Shown here: piece after piece, positions 46,874 to 54,964 of the stretch
Layout of the letters: every line of letters starts with the position of its first letter
Numbering within the stretch: position 1 is the first letter of the stretch
Source of the DNA: Bacteroidetes bacterium UBA3022
Lineage (GTDB): Bacteria > Bacteroidota > Bacteroidia > Chitinophagales > BACL12
Reading direction: 5' to 3'
Assembly: GCA_002346225.1 (NCBI GenBank)
Contig: DDYY01000056.1
Coordinates: 1 to 64,000, forward strand
DNA length: 64,000 bases
Position numbers and translations under genes: made by a program
Notes under the pieces: model-generated
The model's input: only the letters and a program-made list of their open reading frames with translations
What the model was told of the DNA's origin: nothing
Databases searched by the model: none

Positions 46874-46902
46874 CCTCCCGGTATACGCCGGGAGGTTTTT
46901 TA
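46874..46902 (+). terminator. Intrinsic terminator abutting next start
   Basis: CCTCCCGG (46874-46881) pairs with CCGGGAGG (46888-46895), followed by seven T. The ATG of the next gene at 46905 comes only 2 nt after the T run. Confidence 0.85.
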
Positions 46903-46904
46903 TT

Positions 46905-47501
46905 ATGAAAAAAGCTCCCTTCCTATTCCTGCTGATCCTGCTGCATAGTATGACCATCCATGCTCAGCATCAGCAACGGTACACCTGCAGACTCATTCAG
47001 GCTAAGGAGCTGGCACTTTTCGGCACATCGAATACGGTCGATTTTACCTGCGGGTACAAAGCACCCTACTCCAAAAAACAAATTGCCTTTGTTCAGGTCA
47101 ACCAGCGGAATCTGGAACAGTTTCCTGAAATTCAACTTCGTGTTCGTCAACTGGACTGTGGCAGCTCAGGTATCAACTACGACATGCAAAAAACGCTGCA
47201 GGCAAGTAAATACCCTTCCATACTCCTGCAGCCTGTGCGCGCTTTCAGCGACTTTTCCCTTTCCTCCCAACAGCAAGGCGAGATTCAAATCTGGATTACC
47301 ATTGCCGGTAAAAAACAACTTGAAAAAGTCTCCGTAGAATTGACCCCGCTTGGTAATGACCGCTTCCGTATACAAGGCCGCCACTGGCTCTCCTTTACCA
47401 GATATGGCATGGATCCTCCTAAAGCACTCTTCGGATTGGTGCGCGTCGATGATAAACTACTGCTCAAATTTGACCTCGAAATCGAGCTTATTCCTTCCTG
47501 A
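46905..47501 (+). CDS. YceI-like domain protein, second paralogue
   Basis: A 198-residue exported protein with signal peptide KKAPFLFLLILLHSMTIHAQ. A weaker YceI domain is visible: TCRLIQAKELALFGTSNTVDF, MQKTLQASKYPSILLQPV and RYGMDPPKALFGLVRVDDKL, parallel to the first YceI protein. The open frame starts at 46857, but that start lies before the terminator hairpin of the preceding gene; the ATG at 46905 gives a proper signal peptide. Confidence 0.82.
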   Translation: MKKAPFLFLLILLHSMTIHAQHQQRYTCRLIQAKELALFGTSNTVDFTCGYKAPYSKKQIAFVQVNQRNLEQFPEIQLRVRQLDCGSSGINYDMQKTLQASKYPSILLQPVRAFSDFSLSSQQQGEIQIWITIAGKKQLEKVSVELTPLGNDRFRIQGRHWLSFTRYGMDPPKALFGLVRVDDKLLLKFDLEIELIPS

Positions 47502-47537
47502 CCAATCAATATATTACCTGAAGGTAGCATAAGCCGC

Positions 47538-47568
47538 TTTGTGGATTGTGGTTCGGGTGGTACATTTG
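47538..47568 (+). promoter_or_regulatory. Complete Bacteroidota promoter (TTTG-N19-TAnnTTTG)
   Basis: TTTG at 47538-47541 and TACATTTG at 47561-47568 are separated by 19 bp, the classical arrangement. The element ends 12 nt before the ATG at 47581 and probably drives the lipoprotein-VTC-DUF4956-DUF2490 operon. Confidence 0.75.
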
Positions 47569-47580
47569 CTTGTTAATTTA

Positions 47581-47982
47581 ATGTTAATGCGAAAAGGTTT
47601 AATCCCAATTATTATTGGCATGTTGGCGCTTATAGGCGGCTGCGAGTTAGGGCCCGGAGAAGGCGGTCGGTCTGCCATAACCGGTAAAGTCTTTATGGAA
47701 GAGTACAACAGCGCCGGCTCACTGATAAAAGACTATTATATCGCCGATGAACGCGTGTACATAATTTACGACGATGGAGATACCTATCATGATGAATTCC
47801 GAACCAGCTTCGATGGGAGCTATCGTTTTGAATTCCTGAGAAAAGGCAACTACAGAATTTTCGCCTATTCCGAATGTCTGGGTTGCCCAGGCTCAACAGA
47901 GCCATCCATCATAGAGATTTCTATTGATAAGAACGGAGAAGAAATTGTAGCGGAGGATATTGTAATTAAAAAATGGAACTAA
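47581..47982 (+). CDS. Small lipoprotein of the VTC operon
   Basis: A 133-residue lipoprotein (PIIIGMLALIGGC, lipid Cys about 21). The mature part resembles a small carboxypeptidase-regulatory or transthyretin-like beta sandwich (AITGKVFMEEY, TSFDGSYRFEFLRKGNYRIFAY). It contains CLGCPG. It overlaps the VTC gene by 10 bp. The frame extends to 47539, which would lie within the promoter. Function unknown. Confidence 0.75.
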   Translation: MLMRKGLIPIIIGMLALIGGCELGPGEGGRSAITGKVFMEEYNSAGSLIKDYYIADERVYIIYDDGDTYHDEFRTSFDGSYRFEFLRKGNYRIFAYSECLGCPGSTEPSIIEISIDKNGEEIVAEDIVIKKWN

Positions 47983-48737
47983 ACCTCTCCGCTCTGCAAA
48001 TGCTCCAGCCCATATCTCTGGAAGAAATGGATGCCGTTGCATTGCTCAATAGAAAAGATACCAAGTTTGTATTCCCGCTCGCACGGCTTTCAGCAGTGCT
48101 GGAACAGCTATCTGACAGCTACCGCGTTCTGACCATCAACAACAAACGCTGGACAGAATACGATAATTTATACTTCGATACACCCGAGCGATACTGCTAC
48201 TACCAGCACCATAACCGCAGACTGAACCGCTTCAAGTTCCGCATCCGGGAATATGTGGGCAGCGACCTCGCCTTCTTTGAAATCAAATTCAAAAGCAACC
48301 GGGAAAGAACTATTAAGTCGCGCATGAAAATCCCCTCCTCCGTCAGAGAGCTTACCGGAGAAATTGCAGCGTTTATTCGCGAGAAAAGTCCCTTCAATCC
48401 GGAAGAGATGGAACCATCCATTTCCATAGGGTTCACCAGAATTACACTCGTGAGTCACGACCTGACTGAACGCGCAACATTGGACATAGGCTTGGAAGCA
48501 AGTGGTAATAACAAAATGGTGCAGTTCAATAATATTGTCATAGCTGAATTGAAACAGGATGGCATTATCTCTGGCTCGCAATTCAAGGTCGCATTACGCA
48601 TGAATAACAGCATTGAACAAAGGATCAGTAAATACTGTATCTGCCTATCCAGAACAGAGCCTGAACTCAAGTCCAATCTCTTCAAACCTAAACATCTGAA
48701 TATTAATAAACTTAAAAAATTCGTAGCAAATGAATGA
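47973..48737 (+). CDS. VTC domain polyphosphate polymerase-like protein
   Basis: A 254-residue protein with the VTC tunnel fold that in yeast Vtc4 makes polyphosphate from ATP. Basic residues that line the tunnel are visible: NRKDTKFVFPL near the N-terminus, RRLNRFKFRIREY, and FFEIKFKSNRERTIKSRMKI. The C-terminal half has GFTRITLVSHDLTERATLDIGL and IAELKQDG, giving the distal Arg, Glu and Lys. Such genes are typically next to DUF4956, as here, with an 8-bp overlap. Enzymatic activity of the bacterial form is inference. Confidence 0.88.
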   Translation: MELNLSALQMLQPISLEEMDAVALLNRKDTKFVFPLARLSAVLEQLSDSYRVLTINNKRWTEYDNLYFDTPERYCYYQHHNRRLNRFKFRIREYVGSDLAFFEIKFKSNRERTIKSRMKIPSSVRELTGEIAAFIREKSPFNPEEMEPSISIGFTRITLVSHDLTERATLDIGLEASGNNKMVQFNNIVIAELKQDGIISGSQFKVALRMNNSIEQRISKYCICLSRTEPELKSNLFKPKHLNINKLKKFVANE

Positions 48738-49347
48738 AGAAAATGACTTCCGGATCATGGAAATAAAGCTCTTTGACAACGATTTCTATGACTACATACT
48801 GCGATACGCTTTTAACGTGTTGATGGCATTTATTCTGCTGAAATTCATTTACAGGAGCGACAAGAAAAACAGGAATTACGCCTTTACTTTCTACGTCTTC
48901 AACACCCTGATTTTCTTTCTTTGCTATTTGATGAATAATGTGAAACTCGACCTCGGCTTTGCATTTGGTTTGTTTGCCGTATTCAGTATTCTACGGTACC
49001 GAACCAGTGCCATACCTATGAAAGAAATGACCTATTTGTTTCTGGTAATTGGTATTGCCGTCATCAATGCTTTAACAACTAAGAAAGTCAGTTTTGTTGA
49101 GCTGCTTTTCACCAATGCAGCCATCCTAACCGTAACCTATATACTAGAACGCCTCTGGTACAAAGAAGGGTTAACCGAGCGCATCGTAGAGTACGAAAAA
49201 ATTGAAAATATCAAACCTGAAAACAGCGAACTCATGCTGGCAGACCTTCGGTCCAGAACAGGTCTGGATATCAGGGAATTTGAAATCCTGCAGGTAGATT
49301 TTGTCAGGGACCTGGCAAGAGTCAGAATATACTACAAGTACCAGTAA
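48730..49347 (+). CDS. DUF4956 membrane protein
   Basis: A 205-residue protein with four hydrophobic segments (about 22-37, 45-63, 72-86 and 100-120) and a cytoplasmic C-terminal domain from about 145, with RTGLDIREFEILQVDFVRD. DUF4956 proteins accompany VTC-domain polymerases, and I infer that it forms the membrane part of a polyphosphate-making or transporting system. It shares one base with the following gene (TAATG). Confidence 0.87.
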   Translation: MNEENDFRIMEIKLFDNDFYDYILRYAFNVLMAFILLKFIYRSDKKNRNYAFTFYVFNTLIFFLCYLMNNVKLDLGFAFGLFAVFSILRYRTSAIPMKEMTYLFLVIGIAVINALTTKKVSFVELLFTNAAILTVTYILERLWYKEGLTERIVEYEKIENIKPENSELMLADLRSRTGLDIREFEILQVDFVRDLARVRIYYKYQ

Positions 49348-49979
49348 TGCGCCTGAAACTGCATATTGCGTTGCTGCTTTCTATGGGAAGTCTGGCTGCT
49401 GCCGCACAACAGCAGCGCTATAGTGCATGGCTGGAAGCGAAAACAGAAATAGAGCTTTTTAAGGATGTAGATTTGACCATAACGCAAATGTTTCGCTCCG
49501 ACCTGCTGCCCTACTCCTTTGGGCAGGTGAACACAGAACTCTCCGCATCATATAAGTTGAATAAGCATTGGCGTGTAGGTGCCGAATATCGCTATATACA
49601 GACAGATAACCAACAGCGCAACAGGTATGCGATTTCTGCCAAATACAGAGACGGAATAAACGATTTCGAGTTAGCCATCCGCAGTCAATACCAGATGGAA
49701 ACCAGCTCTACTGCACTGCCGGAATACGTATTCCGCAATAAAGGGTCTTTGGGCTACGAATTAACAAAAGACCTGATGCCTTATATGGCGTTTGAACTTT
49801 TCTACCGGCAGTACTTTAGGGAAAATATCTTCGATGAATACAGACTTGCAGGAGGACTCGAATGGGAACTAAACAAGCATAATGATGTTGATATATTCTA
49901 CATCTATAGTCGTGAATTCAATGTCAGCAATCCGGACTTTCGCCACATATTTGGATTATCGTATAAGTACAATTGGTAA
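49347..49979 (+). CDS. DUF2490 outer-membrane protein
   Basis: A 210-residue barrel-like protein with a signal peptide (ending SLAAAAQ), the DUF2490 start YSAWLEAKTEIELFKDVDLT, alternating strands (HWRVGAEYRYI, GGLEWELNKHNDVDIFYIYS) and an aromatic terminal residue (GLSYKYNW). It probably inserts into the outer membrane. Third translated member of the VTC operon by one-base overlap. Confidence 0.85.
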   Translation: MRLKLHIALLLSMGSLAAAAQQQRYSAWLEAKTEIELFKDVDLTITQMFRSDLLPYSFGQVNTELSASYKLNKHWRVGAEYRYIQTDNQQRNRYAISAKYRDGINDFELAIRSQYQMETSSTALPEYVFRNKGSLGYELTKDLMPYMAFELFYRQYFRENIFDEYRLAGGLEWELNKHNDVDIFYIYSREFNVSNPDFRHIFGLSYKYNW

Positions 49980-50265
49980 ATACTGTGCGCTGGTTATTTT
50001 AGTGGGTTGCAGCCAAACGGCATCGTCTCAGTTGCAGATTCAAATGCCCGAATCAATTCCTTCCTATCAGTTGAGTCTTCCTCTACCATTCAACGCGATG
50101 AAACGGGACCTTTCCTTTTCCTCCAATGCAACTCCTGCCATTACTCCTGCTTTGCCGCCCTATCCTTTTGTATTTGTACCATCTTATCAACTGGGCTTCT
50201 TTTGTAAATTCGAAGACGCTATCAACAGAAACCGAAAATGGCGCATTGATTTTGGCACCGACTGA
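49921..50265 (+). CDS. Small conserved Bacteroidota protein, start uncertain
   Basis: A roughly 95-114-residue protein overlapping the end of the DUF2490 gene. It has a hydrophobic signal-like segment (KYCALVILVGCSQTASSQ), a Pro-rich middle with PSYQLSLPLPFNAMKRD and the ending LGFFCKFEDAINRNRKWRIDFG. This G-FFCK-x-E ... R-x-x-x-G end recurs in many small Bacteroidota proteins, so I regard the gene as real. The start may be the ATG at 49921 or the TTG at 49951. Function unknown. Confidence 0.55.
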   Translation: MSAIRTFATYLDYRISTIGKYCALVILVGCSQTASSQLQIQMPESIPSYQLSLPLPFNAMKRDLSFSSNATPAITPALPPYPFVFVPSYQLGFFCKFEDAINRNRKWRIDFGTD

Positions 50266-50271
50266 CGGCTC

Positions 50272-51003
50272 ATGCAAAACAATCCTTTGCTTCAACCTAT
50301 AATGTCAACGTGCACTTCATTGCTGGAAACTATTACCCAAAAAATCAGTGTAGTAGAAGGAAAAGGCGTTTGGCTACAAGACTTCTGGCACGCTGAAGCA
50401 GGAACAAATGGCACCATCCTTACTTTGGAAAATGCCAATATTTTTGAAAAAGCTATGGCTGAATCCTATTCCTGCAATAATACAGATTGCAGATCAGCCG
50501 GCTTTACCCTTGCTTTGCACCCTCACCATCCATTGGTACCTGTATGGATCTGTCAATTGCATTTTTACCTTTCAGAAAAAGGTACCGTTCAGTATAGGGG
50601 TAATCTTATACAATACAGCTATGCACCGGCAGGCTGGATGCCGTCAGAAGCAATAACAAGCTCCACGGATATCGGTAGCCTGTTATTACAGCAATTAAAG
50701 TCTGAGTTGGTAGGTCCATCCATTTTGCAGATTACATCGAGCAGAGGCGCGGATAGCAGCCAACAGAGTACACTACCGGAGCTGTTGAATAAGCTGATGC
50801 GTTTATTGATGGATCAATATCTGGAAATTGTTAATGAGCTGCAGGATAAACCGACAGATGCTGCTATGAAAAAGGCCCATCATCAACAACGATTAGAATG
50901 GAATCGCTTTCTTCAAGAAGAAGAAAATAAGGCTAATTGGAAACCAAGCCACTCATTCCCGAAGGTTAGCAGGGAGATGATTTATGCTCCAGCAAACGAT
51001 TAA
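50272..51003 (+). CDS. Degenerate HemF-like protein (oxygen-dependent coproporphyrinogen oxidase homologue)
   Basis: A 243-residue protein resembling a shrunken HemF. DFWHAEAGTNGTILTLENANIFEKAMAES (read as W...G..G.....L.....FEKA) follows HemF's W-GGGG-R-V-FEKAGVN block, and GFTLALHPHHPLVPVWICQLHFY matches its GVS-VIHP-NP-VP-x-H-x-N-YRYF block. LMRLLMDQYLEIVNEL resembles the later YLPIVE helix. The GGG-DLTP block, the HR-x-E-RG-GG-FFDD block and the GRYVEFNL-YDRGT ending are missing, so it cannot be a normal oxidase (usually about 300 residues). I infer a heme- or porphyrin-related pseudoenzyme; the assignment is by eye. Confidence 0.6.
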   Translation: MQNNPLLQPIMSTCTSLLETITQKISVVEGKGVWLQDFWHAEAGTNGTILTLENANIFEKAMAESYSCNNTDCRSAGFTLALHPHHPLVPVWICQLHFYLSEKGTVQYRGNLIQYSYAPAGWMPSEAITSSTDIGSLLLQQLKSELVGPSILQITSSRGADSSQQSTLPELLNKLMRLLMDQYLEIVNELQDKPTDAAMKKAHHQQRLEWNRFLQEEENKANWKPSHSFPKVSREMIYAPAND

Positions 51004-51455
51004 TCGCAGATAAGCGAAAGATTGGGTGTGCGAATTTCATTGCTCCAGTTACCTGCCCTGTCCCGAATCTGTATAGTGTAGTAAAAGGTATCTACGTCAA
51101 CCGGATTAATACATTGGGAAATACCCCTTACGGCATAAATATTACCCGAAATGGCTGTGTGGTTTCCCTGTAATTCGATGTAGGGAATTTTAGCACCGAT
51201 TCTGAATCCTGGAACCCGGCTGTCTTCCCAGAAGAGATTGAGAGAGTCCACATCCTCACCGCCTATATCGCCATCGCCATCTTCAAAGTAGATGTTAACT
51301 CTCAGACTGTCGGGATCAAACTCTACAAAACTCACCTTATTGACTTCCACCAATTCAATCCTGGGTTCCACTGGATATTCCGGTGGTTTTACACACGAAT
51401 TAAATCCGGTAATGAGAAAAGCAGCAGCCGATATGGTCAAAAGAGTCTTTAACAT
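51000..51455 (-). CDS. Hypothetical lipoprotein with acidic DxDGDG loop
   Basis: A 151-residue lipoprotein (LITGFNSC, lipid Cys about 21). The mature part has IYFEDGDGDIGGEDVDSLNLFW, a DxDGDG loop that could bind calcium, and a final RDRAGNWSNEIRTPNL. Similar small lipoproteins occur throughout Bacteroidota without known function. It is convergent with the HemF-like gene with a 4-bp overlap and divergent from the LuxE-like gene. Confidence 0.78.
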   Translation of the reverse strand: MLKTLLTISAAAFLITGFNSCVKPPEYPVEPRIELVEVNKVSFVEFDPDSLRVNIYFEDGDGDIGGEDVDSLNLFWEDSRVPGFRIGAKIPYIELQGNHTAISGNIYAVRGISQCINPVDVDTFYYTIQIRDRAGNWSNEIRTPNLSLICD

Positions 51456-51502
51456 GGTATGCTTCTAACTATAAAAGTAGCACATTAGTATAACTTTACT
51501 CC

Positions 51503-52465
51503 GTGAAAATAGTTCGGGAATTATTGGAAGGACAGCCGGTAGATTTTGAGGAAGCTGCATTGAGCTGTTTCCATTATCAACTGGAAAACAATGCCCTGTA
51601 CCGACAATGGTGCCAGGGAATTGGAAGAACCAAGCCCAAGTCCCTTTCAGAAATTCCGTTTTTACCGGTTGAGCTGTTCAGAAACCATACGGTAGTGAGT
51701 GCCCCTCCTCCTTATCAATTGAGCTTCATGAGCAGCGGAACCACTTCAACTGCGCGGTCCAGACATTTCGTAAAGTCTACAGATTGGTATAAAAAAAGTT
51801 TCCTGACGACATTTATGCATTTTTATGGATCTCCTGCCAGGTACCGGCTCATTTGCCTGCTCCCTTCTTATGCTCCGGAAAGCTCGTTGATATATATGTG
51901 CTCAGAATTGATTCGCGCCAGCAAACATCCTGATAGTGGCTTCTACCTTGAAGACCCAGAGCGCATGCATGAAATTTTACACAAAGAGGATAATCAACGC
52001 ACCACACTGCTGCTGGGCGTAACCCATGCACTGCTGGATCTTGCCGAACAAACTACACTTAATCATGAGCACTTAATTGTAATGGAAACGGGTGGCATGA
52101 AAGGTCGCAGGAAGGAAATGGTCAGAGCAGAGGTACACCGGATTTTACAACAAGCCTTTGGCGTGGCTGCCGTTCACTCCGAATACGGCATGACGGAGCT
52201 GCTATCCCAGGCTTACTCATCCGGCATGGGCTTGTTCACCTGTCCTCCCTGGATGAAAGTAATCTCACGAGATGCAGAAGACCCCTTTGAACTGCTGGAA
52301 AGCGGGCAAAGGGGATTACTGAATATAATAGACCTCGCGAATATAGATTCCTGCTGCTTTATCGCTACTCAAGATACCGGTTTGGTACATTCTGATGGTC
52401 GATTTGAAGTTACCGGACGTTCCGATAACAGTGATATCAGGGGATGCAACCTACTTCTTCAGTGA
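51503..52465 (+). CDS. LuxE-like acyl-protein synthetase
   Basis: A 320-residue protein of the LuxE/PaaK-like adenylate-forming group. LuxE activates fatty acids as acyl-AMP and holds them on a Cys. Visible motifs are SFMSSGTTSTARSRHFV (phosphate loop, about 73-89) and HSEYGMTELLSQAYS (about 225-239), then EVTGRSDNSDIRGCNLL at the end. The start is a GTG at 51503, preceded by TAACTTTA (51491-51498). No luxCD or other lux gene is near, so it must serve some other acyl pathway. Its end overlaps pgi by 15 bp. Confidence 0.82.
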   Translation: MKIVRELLEGQPVDFEEAALSCFHYQLENNALYRQWCQGIGRTKPKSLSEIPFLPVELFRNHTVVSAPPPYQLSFMSSGTTSTARSRHFVKSTDWYKKSFLTTFMHFYGSPARYRLICLLPSYAPESSLIYMCSELIRASKHPDSGFYLEDPERMHEILHKEDNQRTTLLLGVTHALLDLAEQTTLNHEHLIVMETGGMKGRRKEMVRAEVHRILQQAFGVAAVHSEYGMTELLSQAYSSGMGLFTCPPWMKVISRDAEDPFELLESGQRGLLNIIDLANIDSCCFIATQDTGLVHSDGRFEVTGRSDNSDIRGCNLLLQ

Positions 52466-54118
52466 TGCTGCCCGTGCATTTCTGATGTACTGAATCAGGT
52501 TATTGGTAGATGCATCGTGGTTCAGTGTGTCAACGTTGGTAGCCAGTTCAGGCAGAATGGCAGCTGCCAGTTTCTTACCCAGTTCGACTCCCCATTGATC
52601 AAAACTGAAAATATTCCATATAACTCCCTGAACAAATATTTTGTGTTCGTAGAGGGCTATTAGTTGTCCCAATTGGAATGGATTAATCTCCGGCAGAATA
52701 AACGTGGAGGAAGGAATATTCCCTTCGAAGACCCGATAGGGTGCCTGCCATTCTACTTCCTCCTCCGGCATGCCGGCAGCTAAAAGTTCCTGTCGTACTT
52801 CTTCCAGGGTCTTTCCGCGCATGAGTGCCTCCGACTGCGCTAAGCAATGCGAGATTAAGATGGGATGATGCTTGCCCATTTCGTTTTGGGACACTACGGG
52901 CAGAATAAAATCACAGGGAATCATTTGGGTACCCTGATGTATCAATTGATAAAATGCATGTTGTCCATTGGTGCCTGACTCGCCCCATACTACCGGTCCT
53001 GTCGCATAACCAACCTTTTTACCTGTTCGGTCAACGTGTTTGCCATTGCTCTCCATATCGGCCTGTTGCAGATAGGCCGGAAAGCTGGATAAATATTGAT
53101 TATAGGGAAGCACAGCATGCGTGGAAGTGTGAAAGAAATTAGTGTACCATATACCCAGCAAGGCCATGATGACAGGAATATTGTCTTTCAGTTCGGTCTC
53201 CTTAAAATGTACATCTGCTGCATGAGCTCCATCGAGCAGTTTGCGGAAATTTTCCTTCCCAATTCCAATCATGATGCTCAATCCGATAGCACTCCAAAGG
53301 GAATACCTGCCGCCCACCCAGGGCCAGAAACCAAAGGTTCTCTCAGGGGAAATGCCAAATGCTTCCACATGATCCAATGCCGTAGAAACAGCAACAAAAT
53401 GCGCTGCAATCCATTTTTCTTCCCGGGCGTGCTCCAAAAACCATGTTCTAGCTGATTGTGCATTCGTCATGGTCTCCTGGGTGGTAAATGTTTTGGAGGC
53501 AATGATAAACAGAGTGGTTTCCGGGTCGAGTTTCCTCAGGCACTCGGCCATATGCGTTCCATCAACATTGGAAACAAAGTGCAATTGAATGTCCCGCTGG
53601 CTGAAAGCCTTCAGTGCCTCGCTCACCATGACCGGACCGAGGTCTGACCCACCTATACCAATATTGACTACATCGGTAAAGGCTTTTCCTGTATAGCCTG
53701 TAATTTCCTTATTGCGCACTTTATCTGAAAAGGCACCCAATTGATCTAAAACTGCATACACCTCAGGTACGACATTTTCACCATCGGCCATATATACTTC
53801 ATCCTGCATTGCACGTAGCGCAACATGCAGCACCGGTCTGTTCTCAGTTACATTGATGGCGGCACCTGAAAACATATCGTGTATAGCTTCCGGCACCCGG
53901 CATTCTTCTGCCAGTGCAATCAACGAATTAAAAACTTCATCATCTATTCTATGCTTGCTGAAATCAAACAACAAGCCATTCATTTGCCGGGAAAACTTAT
54001 TGTATCGATGGGGATCAGCTTTAAACTGCTCGCGCATGTGCGTGGTGCGTGCAGTAGCAACCAGCTTTTCCAGTTGCGACCATGCTTCTGTAGACAAAGG
54101 AGATAAAACAGGTAACAT
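52451..54118 (-). CDS. pgi: Glucose-6-phosphate isomerase
   Basis: Interconverts glucose-6-phosphate and fructose-6-phosphate. The 555-residue protein has NIGIGGSDLGPVMVSEAL (about 153-170), IASKTFTTQETMTNAQSAR, FGFWPWVGGRYSLWSAIGL, GESGTNGQHAFYQLIHQGT with the catalytic Glu, and the C-terminal FSFDQWGVELGKKLA signature. It is the long E. coli-like form. It follows the BadF/GlcNAc-kinase-like gene by 6 bp, in one operon with the CorC-like gene, suggesting a sugar-phosphate context. Confidence 0.97.
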   Translation of the reverse strand: MLPVLSPLSTEAWSQLEKLVATARTTHMREQFKADPHRYNKFSRQMNGLLFDFSKHRIDDEVFNSLIALAEECRVPEAIHDMFSGAAINVTENRPVLHVALRAMQDEVYMADGENVVPEVYAVLDQLGAFSDKVRNKEITGYTGKAFTDVVNIGIGGSDLGPVMVSEALKAFSQRDIQLHFVSNVDGTHMAECLRKLDPETTLFIIASKTFTTQETMTNAQSARTWFLEHAREEKWIAAHFVAVSTALDHVEAFGISPERTFGFWPWVGGRYSLWSAIGLSIMIGIGKENFRKLLDGAHAADVHFKETELKDNIPVIMALLGIWYTNFFHTSTHAVLPYNQYLSSFPAYLQQADMESNGKHVDRTGKKVGYATGPVVWGESGTNGQHAFYQLIHQGTQMIPCDFILPVVSQNEMGKHHPILISHCLAQSEALMRGKTLEEVRQELLAAGMPEEEVEWQAPYRVFEGNIPSSTFILPEINPFQLGQLIALYEHKIFVQGVIWNIFSFDQWGVELGKKLAAAILPELATNVDTLNHDASTNNLIQYIRNARAASLKK

Positions 54119-54124
54119 AGTATA

Positions 54125-54964
54125 TTAATTATTTTTATGATATTCAATTAATCCATTCAGTGGATCTGCCATGATATTACCGGTTACTAATCCGAATCCG
54201 GATAATTGTTCCCTCAGCAAATCAGCATAAGCCGCTGCAATGGAGCCGGTGCAGTGAACGGGCAGGTGCAAGGGCTTAAACCGAAGCAGATAAGCCTTGA
54301 TAAAGGCCTGAAATGCAGTGGTGATAACTTGCCTTATATAAAGATGTGTTTCTCTGCCGACAGCGAATCGGGCAGCATTTGCAATAAATCTGTTGGGTGC
54401 CGGAGCATGATAGGTAGCCGCTAATACTTCCTCACGGGTATACGGGAAGTAAAGACTAAATGCCTTTGCTATTTCATCCGGCATTTGTCCGTAGAAATAG
54501 TCCGCTATAAAATGCTTCCCAATGGAGAATCCACTCCCTTCGTCACCCAATATATAACCCAGGCTGTGCTGGTCATCATCAATTGTTGCTCCATCCCAGC
54601 GACAAGCATTGGAACCTGTACCCAGTATGGCGACGATACCCGGCTGGTTCGCACACAAGCTTCTGGCAGCTGCTACCAAGTCATTTTCAAGGGCAATGGC
54701 TGCATCCTGAAAATGCTGACTGAGCCAGCCTTGCATGATTTGATTGCCTGCTTTACTTCCCAAACCGGAACCGTAAAAGTAGATTTGGTGGGCTGTTTTC
54801 CATTCGGCTGGTAAGGTATTGAAGACGGCAACTGCATCATTGGGTTGCGTATAATTCGGATTTAACCCAGACGTGGTATGCTGTCCGGAAACTCCTCCAT
54901 TTTCCATCCATACCCAGTTGGTTTTAGTAGAACCGCTCTCAGCTATCAGCACCTTATTGCTCAC
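54125..54964 (-). CDS. BadF/BadG-type ATPase, N-acetylglucosamine kinase-like
   Basis: A 279-residue actin-like ATPase. It has the phosphate-1 loop LIAESGSTKTNWVWME, AILGTGSNACRWDG and GYILGDEGSGFSIGKH (phosphate-2 and adenosine loops), and VHCTGSIAAAY near the end. The family contains N-acetylglucosamine kinases and activators of dehydratases; the layout and length favour a sugar kinase, and the neighbour pgi agrees. It overlaps the CorC-like gene by 11 bp. Confidence 0.85.
   Translation of the reverse strand: MSNKVLIAESGSTKTNWVWMENGGVSGQHTTSGLNPNYTQPNDAVAVFNTLPAEWKTAHQIYFYGSGLGSKAGNQIMQGWLSQHFQDAAIALENDLVAAARSLCANQPGIVAILGTGSNACRWDGATIDDDQHSLGYILGDEGSGFSIGKHFIADYFYGQMPDEIAKAFSLYFPYTREEVLAATYHAPAPNRFIANAARFAVGRETHLYIRQVITTAFQAFIKAYLLRFKPLHLPVHCTGSIAAAYADLLREQLSGFGLVTGNIMADPLNGLIEYHKNN

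Noticed and set aside
51503..52465. A luminescence gene
   Set aside because: No luxA, luxB, luxC or luxD is nearby; only the adenylation fold is shared.
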